From Dendrobium chrysotoxum (taxonomy: Eukaryota > Streptophyta > Magnoliopsida > Asparagales > Orchidaceae), in NCBI GenBank assembly GCA_019925795.1, contig CM034310.1, forward strand, positions 12,544,764-12,608,763: a stretch of DNA of 64,000 nt, in the 5' to 3' direction. Shown in pieces: positions 39,603-49,039 of the stretch. The notes under the pieces were generated by a model. That model worked only from the letters and a program-made list of their open reading frames with translations, ran no database searches and had not been told where the DNA came from. A program made the position numbers and the translations under genes. Position 1 is the first letter of the stretch. The number at the start of each line of letters is the position of its first letter.

Positions 39603-41414
39603 TCAAATATCAGTATTAGGAACCCAAACAGGTTTGGGTTCCTTCTTATGAAAAGAAGAATGCGATGCATGTGTGCTGTGCTGTGCAACAGGCAGTTTGG
39701 GTCTCCACAGCCAATGTGTACTACGGTGAACAGTACAAGTGTGTGATATGTGTCCTAACATGCCACATGAAAAACATCTAACACCAGGAAAAGGATTAAC
39801 TAAATGTCGTGAGTGATAGTGCCTCTTCCTAGTAGTGTATGAAACATGCTTTGAAGAACTTGCAACAGAATTTTTAAAAGGTGGCGGTGCATAAAATTGT
39901 TCAAAAGTAGGCGGTGTTTTGTTATTTTCAAAAGAACTGATTTTCACTTTCAAAAACTCAATGTGTTTGTTTAAACTTCCAATTTCAAACGTTTTTGCAC
40001 TTTCAATACTTTCTAACTCAGATGCCAAATCATTCACTTTCTTAAAAGCAAGTTCTAATTCAACATGCGCTGTTTTTAACAAGTTATGCTCAACAATTAA
40101 ATCAGAATGCTTTTTATTCAGTTCATCAAACTCATCTAGTAAAGACATGTGATTGCTATCAATGGTGGAATGATCCTTAATCAACACTTCATGCTCTTTT
40201 TGCAAAGTCAGATAATCTAGTTTCAAACTAGCATGGGTTTTCTTAAGCTTCCTATATGATGTATGAATCTTTTCAGAAACTTCAAATAACTGATCGTAAG
40301 TAAGCTCACATACCTCTTCCTGGTCGGACTGACCAGGGTGATCATCAGCCATCAAACACAAGTTTGTTTCCTCCTCTTCAGCTTCAGTCTCAGAAGAGTC
40401 GGATGCAGAGTCTGCCCAGAACGCCTTCTGAATCCGCTTCTTGTCCTTTCTGAACTTTGGTTTCTCCTCACCCTTCTCCTTGCTTGGATGAGCTTTAAGT
40501 GTCGGACAATCAGCCTTAATGTGTCCGGGCTTCCTGCATTCAAAACAAACCGATTCAGATGAACCCTTAAATTTTTTATTGAACTTACCCTTGTTCCACT
40601 TCTGATGGTTCTTATGTTTCTTTCTTAGAAAGCTTTTGAATTGCCTTGTGATTAAGGCAACATCATCGCTATCAGACCCGGAAGTGCTAGCATCTGAATC
40701 TTTGGCCTTTAGTGCCACTGTCTTCTCTTTCTTGCGTTCACCTGCATCAAGTTGCCTTTGGTTCACCCCTTGCTCGTAAGCAATGAGTGATCCAAGTAAG
40801 CTGTCAATAGAGTAAGTATTTAAATCTTTGGATTCAGTAATAGCAGTAATCTTAGCATCATAAGAAGCAGGCAAACATCTAAGAATCTTGTTCACTCTTT
40901 CGTAGTTGGTAAGTTCTCTACCTAAAGCATGCAAAGAGGTAACAATCTGAGTGAACCTTGTGTACATTTCTGAAATAGTCTCACTAGGTTTCATGCGAAA
41001 AAGTTCGTAATCATGTAACAAGATATTTAACCTAGACTGTTTGACTTCAGTTGTACCTTCATATGTTATACATAATCTATCCCAAATCTCTTTTCCCGCT
41101 GTACAAGTAGAAACACGCATATAGTCCTCAGATTTTAAAGCACAAAAGAAACAGTTCAAACATTTGGCATTTAACTGTGCTAAATCACGATCATCAAACG
41201 TCCAATCAGCAAATGGCAATTCAGTTTTCACATTATTAACCATTCGAAAAGGTGGTTCGTATCCTTCCTTAACTAACATCCACATGCGATAATCGATAGA
41301 CTGAAGAAAAGTAGACATGCGTGTTTTCCAAAAATCAAATGGAATGTTATCAAACAACGGTGGTCTAGTTATAAAATAACCTTCAGCAGTATTATGATTG
41401 TTACAGTTAGCCAT
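39603..41414 (-). CDS. gag: gag of element B, intact 603-residue polyprotein
   Basis: The open frame runs from ATG at 41414, 41 nt past the primer site, to TGA. Residues 60-230 are the copia-type capsid region (UBN2/gag-polypeptide pattern, with GKEIWDRLCITYEGTTEVKQ and later ESKDLNTYSIDSLLGSLIAY). Zinc knuckle 1, CFECRKPGHIKADC, is at 290-303; an acidic Ser/Glu segment at 330-352; a coiled coil with heptads at about 376-500; zinc knuckle 2, CFSCGMLGHISHTC, at 547-560; and a His-rich tail. The protein would package element RNA in cytoplasmic particles. It is long for a copia gag, with an added coiled coil and second knuckle, as in Sirevirus-like elements. It is nearly identical to gag of D. 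Confidence 0.93.
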   Translation of the reverse strand: MANCNNHNTAEGYFITRPPLFDNIPFDFWKTRMSTFLQSIDYRMWMLVKEGYEPPFRMVNNVKTELPFADWTFDDRDLAQLNAKCLNCFFCALKSEDYMRVSTCTAGKEIWDRLCITYEGTTEVKQSRLNILLHDYELFRMKPSETISEMYTRFTQIVTSLHALGRELTNYERVNKILRCLPASYDAKITAITESKDLNTYSIDSLLGSLIAYEQGVNQRQLDAGERKKEKTVALKAKDSDASTSGSDSDDVALITRQFKSFLRKKHKNHQKWNKGKFNKKFKGSSESVCFECRKPGHIKADCPTLKAHPSKEKGEEKPKFRKDKKRIQKAFWADSASDSSETEAEEEETNLCLMADDHPGQSDQEEVCELTYDQLFEVSEKIHTSYRKLKKTHASLKLDYLTLQKEHEVLIKDHSTIDSNHMSLLDEFDELNKKHSDLIVEHNLLKTAHVELELAFKKVNDLASELESIESAKTFEIGSLNKHIEFLKVKISSFENNKTPPTFEQFYAPPPFKNSVASSSKHVSYTTRKRHYHSRHLVNPFPGVRCFSCGMLGHISHTCTVHRSTHWLWRPKLPVAQHSTHASHSSFHKKEPKPVWVPNTDI

Positions 41415-41455
41415 GGATCAAATTCAAAAGTTTTTAAACAGAAATTTTGAATCCC

Positions 41456-41467
41456 GCTCTGATACCA
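41456..41467 (-). promoter_or_regulatory. Primer binding site of element B
   Basis: The minus strand reads TGGTATCAGAGC, complementary to the 3' end of plant initiator tRNA-Met, two bases inside the 5' LTR. Confidence 0.92.
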
Positions 41468-41469
41468 CT

Positions 41470-43128
41470 TGAAAGTTCGAAAGGGATGTTAAGCCCTACT
41501 GAACTAGTCCCGAGGCTAACCAAGAGGGGGGGGTGAATTGGTTATTTAAAAATTTCACGATAACAACAAAAATCTTTTTGATACTTAGCAGCGGAAACAA
41601 GTAAACAATAACGAAAAGATCAACCAACGATAATCACCCAAGCAGTTTATATTGAAAAGTAAAGTGCAAAACTGAATCAGAAAAGTAAACCAGATTTTAT
41701 AGTGGTTCGGTCAACTTGACCTACGTCCACTCCCCGGAGCCTCCCCTCCGGGTATTGCACTAAACGAAAGTGACTCTCCTTTTGCTCCCACAGCAAGGCG
41801 GAGAAGCCTGTACAAAATACCTCCTTTTCACCACACGGTGAGGCAGAGAACCTGACCTCCTTTTGCTTCCTCCTGAAGCAGGCAGAGAACCTTCGAACTC
41901 CTTTTGCTTCCACCTGAAGCGGGCAGAGAACCCCGGATCTTCTTGCGAACGATCCTCCCACGAAGAACACCGACTAGACGACAGACGACGAGCGGAGAAG
42001 ACGACTCTGATCCGTACTTGGAGTAACCTTAGTGAATCCCTCACTAACTCCCCCTCACAAGATCTCTTCTCTCTCTCCCAACTCTCTCTTCTCTCTAGGG
42101 TTTCTCAGGGAAGGAAGGAAGCAAAAGATTTTTCCAAAAGTTGGAAAAAAGTTCTTTTAAAGGAGGGCTTAAAATTTGCCCTAAATCTCAACTAGTCGGC
42201 TAATATCGTCCAGGACGATCGGTAGATCGTCCTGTACGATCAGTTCAAATTCAGCTGATTCAGTCTGGACGATTAGGCTCTTCTGGACGATCAGTAGAAA
42301 AAGTTGTTCATATCGTCCCGTACGATACTACGATCGTCCGGGACGATTAGTGTAAATTGAGGAAAATCGTCCAGAAGACAGTTCGGGTCGTCCAGAGAAA
42401 TCTGTGCTGGACGACCAAAAAATGACATGATCGTCTAGGACGATTTGGACATCGTCCTGTACGATTAGTTCAAAAAGGCCCAAAATCGTCCTGAACACAG
42501 TTCGGGTCGTACAGCTGAAATGCACAAGACGATCACGATCGTCCAGGACGATCCTGCGATCGTCCAGGACGATGTGATCGTATCAATTAAACATTAATTG
42601 CTTTCCTTAATTACCAGACTAATTTAGGCATGATTGTAGTGCATCGTCCAGGACGATACACGTATCGTCCGGGACGATCAGACCAAAATACTTAAAATAA
42701 AACTTGCCTAACTTAATCTGGCGGCTGGAAATTTCTGATTTGAGCATATCGTCCCGTACGATCCAAAGATCATCCAGGACGATCTGCTTAGTCAGACCCT
42801 CTTAACTTAGTCGCCCTAATTAGGGTTTCTGTTTTAACTGGATCGTCCAGGACGATGATACTATCGTCCAGGACGATCTGAACAAAATTTTAACAGAAAC
42901 TCTAATTCACTCAATCTCTCTCCCTGAGTGTGTGTGTGCAAGGTTACTTAGCTAGGGAATCAGTTACATTACAATTGACTCAATAAAAGAAAAAATCATA
43001 CATTTGACACACTTGGACCCGATCTTGAGTTGGCTTGAGTAGCTTGCGGTCTTTTGTGCCTGAAACTGATTAGCCAAGACAAACACACTGGAAACATATT
43101 TGTCATCATCAAAACCAGATTTGCAACA
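41470..43128 (-). repeat. 5' LTR of element B
   Basis: 1659 bp, the same length as its partner. It would supply the promoter: TTTAAAAG on the minus strand at 42154-42161 is TATA-like and lies between the palindrome-rich U3 (42200-43128) and the U5 repeat block (41840-41960). Confidence 0.95.
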
Positions 43129-43133
43129 GATGG
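43129..43133. repeat. Right target-site duplication of element B
   Basis: GATGG, identical to 33388-33392. LINE ORF2 resumes here. Confidence 0.92.
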
Positions 43134-44336
43134 GACATACTTTCATTGATCATATGCTTCATTCAGTTTCCACTTTCGCTATCAAGGTAAATTATGTTAT
43201 TGAGAACAACTGTTGGAGTTACCAGAAACTATCTCAAGTTATTCCAGATTTCATCATTAATCAGATTTTACAAATTCCTATTAATACTGATGTTGATGAT
43301 CTCTTGTTGTGTAGTATGGCTAGTGATGGGATTTTCAGAATTAAGGATGCTTGGCAAAGTTTTAGATCTAAACGTACTATTTCTAATGTCTTTGCCATGT
43401 TATGGCATAAAAGCATTCCTACTACTATTGCTACTTTTATTTGGTGGATCCTACATAAGTATGTGCCTACTAAAGATAATTTAAAAAAAAAAGAGGTTTT
43501 ATCTTTGTTTCTAAGTGTCAATGTTGTTGTCATGTGAAGAATATGTATCATGTTTTTATTTCAGGCCCTATTACTGCTAAGATTTGGACTCATTTTGAGA
43601 ATATCTTCAAACTTAATCATTTTAATGGTAATATTGCTATTCAGGACATCCTTAACATATGGTTCACTAACTCGAGAGGTCATATTACTAACCTCATCCC
43701 TTCTCTTATTTTTTGGCACATCTTGATGGCTAGGAACAACTCTATTTTTAACAATATCGCTATGAATCATGATCAAATTATTAGAATCATTAAAGTCAAA
43801 ATTTGTAGGTTATTCAATGTCAATCTTTTAAACTCCAAGAATTTTAAAGGGTTTTGCTATGTTGCTAAGGATTTTGGTATTATTTTACAAGACAAGCCTT
43901 ACAAAGATGCCTCTAAGTTGGTTTTTTGGACTAAGCCGCTTGAAAACATGCTGAACTTAATACGGATGGTTTGAAAGTTTGTCTTTCTTTGGGTATTACT
44001 AATATTTGGATAGAAGTTGATGCTTTATAAATTCTATCTTATCTCAAAGATAGAAATTAGAAAATTTGTAGTTCTAATTTATTCTATCTTATTAGAGAAA
44101 TTAAGCAACTCTTAATCGGCGTTAATGCTAGGCTGACTCATATTTACAGAGAAGGAAATGGGTGTGGGGATTGGCTTGCTAATCATGGGGCTAATCTCCC
44201 ATCCCTTACTAAATTTTCCTATAACCATGCTCCGACCTATGTTAAAGGTATCATTAGGCACCTTAGGTTAGGATTTAATTCTGGTTTCTTTTGGGTTTGC
44301 TTTAGGACTATTATTTTTTGGTTTTCTAATCTTCAT
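43134..44336 (+). pseudogene. LINE ORF2, 3' part: zinc-binding domain and RNase H, broken
   Basis: The gene resumes after element B. The reverse-transcriptase zinc-binding domain is visible (DAWQSFRSKRTISNVFAMLW, then CQCCCH). A run of ten A near 43484-43493 marks a frameshift between the two halves of that domain. RNase H signs follow: LNTDG near 43955, WIEVDAL near 44010 and THIYREGN...DWLANHG near 44138-44190. LNTDG and WIEVDAL are much closer than in normal RNase H, so an internal deletion is likely. Stops occur at about 43974, 44028 and 44056. After the last one the frame stays open and continues into the next feature. Confidence 0.8.
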
Positions 44337-45173
44337 ATGTGTTTTGATCTTCTGGTTATGATGGCTATTTATGTTAATTCTCATATGGTGTTGAAGTTTC
44401 ATGGTAATTATTTTGGTTTTTCTATAAATGATCGTATCAACATGAATTTTAGCACCTACCTCATTTGCTTCTCTTCTCTTGCTTCATTTAGCTTAGGTGG
44501 GAGAGGTAGTATTCAACTTGAGAAAAGTGGCTTGCATCAGCATTATGGCTATCTGATATGGCATTGTCAGCATTTAAATGGGGCTTATATGATGTGTTTT
44601 TTGTTTTTTTGGAGAAATCTCATTTATTATTGTTCTGATTTTAAGATTCCTATTAGTTGGGGTAGCTGTCTCATTGCTGACTTACTGGAGAATGATTGGT
44701 GTGGTACTTGGTCCAGCATCAATGAGTTTTTGGGCTTTAGGTGGGGTGTTAATCCTCACTATTTAATATGGATTGTCATGGGAATTGAGCGGCACTTGGT
44801 GTTTGGGCTGCATGATTGCTCAAATACTATGCGCCTGAGCCATATATGGGTTATTTTTAAAGTTTTTGAAAATTTCAATTTTGATTTTGATATACTCAAT
44901 TATACAATCTTTTGCACTGTCAGTGGGGCTTATTACACTTCTACCAGCCCACCTTTGAACAATTTTCTTATTAAGATTAATAAGACCGTTAATTACATAT
45001 ATTTGATGTTTACTAGGATCTTTAATTTTGGCTTAATGGATGTATTAATGGAGCACAATTATACTCTTGTTTGGATTATTTCCATGGAGAATCTAGGTTT
45101 ACTTCGTACTCATGTTTGCACGAATCATACTAGCCTTGGAAATAATACTCTGCAGGCTTGGCATTTAAGTTGA
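44337..45173 (+). CDS. Open frame continuing past LINE RNase H, unknown product
   Basis: From ATG 44337 there are 278 codons without a stop. The frame is the same as the RNase H segment upstream and is in fact open from about 44059, giving some 370 codons. I do not recognise the product. It is rich in Trp, His, Phe, Ile and Asn, with no obvious signal peptide or repeats. Known plant LINE ORF2 proteins usually end soon after RNase H, so this is either an unusual C-terminal extension, captured sequence, or a chance opening in T-rich 3' UTR. The rest of ORF1 and ORF2 has many stops, which makes this stretch stand out. No start context or domain supports a separate gene. Confidence 0.35.
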   Translation: MCFDLLVMMAIYVNSHMVLKFHGNYFGFSINDRINMNFSTYLICFSSLASFSLGGRGSIQLEKSGLHQHYGYLIWHCQHLNGAYMMCFLFFWRNLIYYCSDFKIPISWGSCLIADLLENDWCGTWSSINEFLGFRWGVNPHYLIWIVMGIERHLVFGLHDCSNTMRLSHIWVIFKVFENFNFDFDILNYTIFCTVSGAYYTSTSPPLNNFLIKINKTVNYIYLMFTRIFNFGLMDVLMEHNYTLVWIISMENLGLLRTHVCTNHTSLGNNTLQAWHLS

Positions 45174-45906
45174 CCTTTTATTTCTTCAGTTTTTCTGGCA
45201 GAGGTGCGTTTTTGTTATTTTGTTTCATTTGGGCATTGCTTATTTTGATCCTGGTACATTTTACGGGATTTTCTTGGCTGGAGAGGTGTCTTATGATTCA
45301 TGTCGATGGGTGATCAAAATTCTTTGTTTCATATGGCCTCTTATTTTTGTTAAGCTCAAGATCTCTGCTTTACTATTTATGTGCAAAGTTATCCTTTATC
45401 TATGCATCTTTGGGTTCACTATTAGATTTTGTGGTATAGTGGTTTGAATTGTTATCCTTATGTACCACCTCCTAGTTTGCTAATTGTTATTTTTCCTTTA
45501 TTTCCTCAATTATATTTGCTCGCTACTAGTATCAAGGACTATTTTAAGTAGAATTTAAATTGCATTAATATATTTGCATTTGCCTTTTTCCTTCTGTCAT
45601 CTCTCTTTTTTTGCAAGATCCTTCTAGTGCTTTTTTGCAGGTTACTGAATTTTTTGGTGGAAATATTGTGCTTAAGCCTATCAGATGCTCTTTCCTTTTT
45701 TGGGGTTTTGGCTGCTCGCCACCCATAGAATGTTACTAAGTTCTTTTGTACTTTTGATTAGGAGGGAACTTGAGCTATTAGGTTTTTTTTGTTTATTTTA
45801 TTGTAGCTCTTACGAACTGTAGAGAGCTCGAGGTCCCTGTTAAGGACCTTGTAATCCTTTTTTTATCAACACGTAGGCGCCCTTGTGGGTTTTCCTTAAA
45901 AAAAAA
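45174..45906 (+). other. 3' UTR and A-tail of the LINE
   Basis: T-rich sequence without a convincing ORF, ending in GTAGGCGCCCTTGTGGG, a short T/C stretch and A9. This is the end used for target-primed reverse transcription. No AATAAA precedes the tail closely. Confidence 0.75.
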
Positions 45907-46559
45907 GATTATCAAAACTAGGAGATCATATGATGGGGTAGGAATATGCCCATCACAGGGGATCAATACTTGGAGTTCGTATGATGGTGTAGGAACATAT
46001 TTATTATAGAGGATTGAAACTGGGAGGTCGTATGATGGGGTGGAAATATACTCATCACAAAGGATCAAAATTGGGATATCTGATGAAGGGGTAGAAATAT
46101 GCCCATCACAATAGATCAAAACTTGGAGATCGTATGGTGGGGTAGGAATATGCCCATCAAAGATGATCGAAACTAGGAGATCATATGATGGAGTAGGATA
46201 ATGCCCATCACAGAAGATCGAAACTGGGAGATCATACGATGGGGTAGGAAAATACCCATCATAGAGGATCAAAACTGGGAGATCGTATGACGACGTAGGA
46301 ATATACCCATCATAGGGGATCAAAATTAGGAGATCGGATGATATGAAAGGAATATACCATCACATAAGATAAAAACTAGAAGATCATATGATGGGGTTGG
46401 AATATGGCCATCACAGAAGATTAAAACTAGGAGATCGTGTGATCGGGTAGGAACATGTCAATCACATAGGAACAAAAAATGGGAGATCGTATGATGGGAT
46501 AGGAATATGCCCATCAAAGAGGATCAAAATTGGGAGATTGTATGACGGAGTAGGAATAT

Positions 46560-48270
46560 GCCCATAAAACTGGAACATTTTTGCGAGATCGTATGAAGGG
46601 ATAAAAATATGCCCATGACAGAGGATCAAAATTATGAGATCATATGATGGGGTAGGAATATAGCCATCATAGAGGATCGAAACTATGAGATCATATGATG
46701 GGGTTGGAATATGCCCATCACCGAAAATAAAAATTGGGAAATCGTATTAAGGGGTAGAAGTATGCCCATCACAAAGAATCAAGATTGGAAGATCATATGA
46801 TCTGGTAGGAATATGCCCATCACAGAGGATCAAAAATAGGAGATCGTATGATGGGCTAGGAATATACCCCTCACAGAGGATCAAAATTGGAAGATCCTAT
46901 AATGGGGTAGAAATATTCCCATCACAAAGGAATATTACTTGGAGATCGCTTAACGGGGTAGGAATATGCCCATCACAAAGGATCTAAACTAGGAGATCGT
47001 ATGATAGGGTAGGAATATGCCCATCACAAAGTATCAAAAGTAGGAGATTGTATGATGGGAGTAGGAGTATGCCCTTCACAGAGGTTTGAAACTGTGACAT
47101 TGTATGATAGGGTAGGAATATACCCATCAAAGAGGATTAAAATTGGGAGATCATATGATGGGGTAGGAATATGCCAATTATAAAGGATCCAAACTGCTAC
47201 ATAATATGATCGGGAACGAATATGCCAATCACAGAGGATCAAAACTGGGAGATCGTATGATGGGGTAGGAATATGCCCATCACAGAGGAACAAAAATAGG
47301 AGAATGTATAATGGCGTAGGAATATGCCCACCACAAAGGATCGAAACTAGGAGAACATATGATGGGGTAGGAATATGCCCATCACAGAAGATCAAAACTG
47401 GGAGATCATATGATGGGGTAGGAATATGCCGATTATAGAGGATTAAAACTGGGAGATCGTATGATGGGGTAGGAATATGCCCCTAAAAGAGGAAATTTTC
47501 TACAAGATTGTATGATGTGATAGGAATAGACCCATGACATACTATCAAAATTAGGAGATCATATGGTGGGGTAGGAATATGCCCATCACTGGAGATCAAA
47601 ATTGGGAAATGGTATAAAGGGGTAGAAATATGCCCATCACAAAGAATCAAGATTGGAAGATCATATGATGTGGTAGGAATATGCCCATCACAGAGGATCA
47701 AAACTGGGAGATCGTATGATGGGGTAGGAATATACCCCTCAGAGAGGATCAAAATTGGAAGATCCTGTGATGGGGTGGGTATATGCCCATCAGAGAGGAA
47801 TATTACTTGGAGATCGCATAATGGGGTAGAAATATGCCCATCACAGAGGATCTAAACTAGGAGATCGTATGATAGAATAGGAATATGCCCATTAGAAAGT
47901 ATCAAAAGTAGGAGATTGTATTGTGGGGTAGGAGTATGCCCATCACAGAGGATCAAAACTGTAAGATCATATGATGGGGTAGGAATATACCCATCAAAGA
48001 GGATTAAAACTAGGAGATCGTATGATGGGGTAGGAATATGCCTATTATAAAGAATCCAAACTACTACCTAATATGATGGGGAACGAATATGCCCATCACA
48101 GAGGATCAAAACTGGGAGATTGTATGATGGGGTGGGAAGATGCCCATCACAGAGGAACAAAAATGGGAGATTGTATAATGGGGTAGGAATATGCCCACCA
48201 TAAAGGATCAAAACTAGGAGAACATATGATGGGGTAGGAATATGCCAATCACATAGGAGTAAAACTAGGA
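46560..48270. repeat. 17-unit higher-order repeat, two tandem copies
   Basis: Rare variants recur at a constant offset of 866-868 bp, which is 17 units of 51. AATATTACTTGGAGATCGC is at 46931 and 47799, GGGAACGAAT at 47212 and 48078, and the AAGGGGTAGAA...AAGAATCAAGATTGG unit at 46749 and 47617. Units in between also match one to one, so a block of 17 units was duplicated as a whole. Confidence 0.85.
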
Positions 48271-49039
48271 GATCGTTTGATGGGGTTGGAATATGCCCAT
48301 CATAGAGTATGAAAAATGGCAGATCGTATGATGGGGTAAGAATGTGCTCATCACAGAGGATCGAGACAAGGAGATCATATGATGCGGTAGGAATATGCCC
48401 ATCAAGGAGGATCAAAGTTGGAAGATCACGTGATGGGGTAGAAATATTCCCATCACGGAGGATCAAGACTAGAAAATCTTATGATGTGGTAGGATTATGA
48501 ACATCACAGAGGATCAAAATTGGGAGATCGTACGATGGGGAAGGAATATACCCATTATAGAGGATCAAAACTAGGAGATCATATGATGGGAATAAATATG
48601 CCCTTCACAGAGGAAAAAAATTGAGAGATCATATGATAGGGTGGAAGATTTCCCGTCATAAAGGATCAAAATAAGGAGATCATTTGATGGGGTAGGAATA
48701 TGTCGATCACAAAGGATCAAAACTAAGAGATCTTATGAAAGGGTAGGAATATGCCCATTATAGGGGATCAAAATTGGGAAATAATAAGATGGGGTAGGAA
48801 TATGGCCATCAAAGAGGATCAAAATTGGCAGATCATATGATGGGGTAGGAATATGCCCATCACTAAGGATCCAAGCTGGCCGATCACATGATAGGGGGGG
48901 GATTATGCCCATCATAAAGGATATAATCTTGGAGATCCTATGAGGGGGTAGGAATATGCCCATTATAGAGGATCATAACTGAGAGATCATATGATGGTGT
49001 AGGAACAAACCCATCATAAAGGATTGAAATGATAGATCG

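Larger units (their letters stand above)
33393..43128 (-). mobile_element. Ty1/copia (Sirevirus-like) element B, young, full length
   Basis: The 9736-bp element sits inside LINE ORF2. The minus-strand order is 5' LTR, primer site, gag, pol, 1.5-kb noncoding region with two polypurine-like tracts, 3' LTR. Both LTRs are 1659 bp and differ at only about two dozen positions by eye, so insertion is recent relative to the LINE. Gag is open, while pol has one nonsense and one frameshift change, so the copy is probably not autonomous. It is the sister of D, in opposite orientation. Confidence 0.96.
28766..45906 (+). mobile_element. Plant L1-type LINE inserted in the satellite
   Basis: The non-LTR element is bounded by a 13-bp duplication and ends in A9 (45898-45906). 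Without the nested element B it is about 7.4 kb, a full-length size. Order: short 5' UTR, ORF1 (DUF4283-like plus CCHC knuckle), ORF2 (endonuclease, RT, zinc-binding domain, RNase H), a long 3' part and the A-tail. Both ORFs carry several stops and frameshifts, so the copy is dead. ORF1 and ORF2 overlap by 8 nt. Confidence 0.93.

Noticed and set aside
40338..40562. Antisense frame in gag, also at 60545-60769
   Set aside because: It is a shadow of the conserved gag sense frame, with no independent support.
41760..42044. 94-codon frame in the LTR, seen again at 33683-33967
   Set aside because: It lies wholly in the LTR leader and has no known domain; noted as a possible upstream ORF but not called a gene.
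45220..45447. 75-codon frame in the LINE 3' UTR
   Set aside because: Short, in a frame different from the long frame before it, in T-rich sequence, with no recognisable motif.
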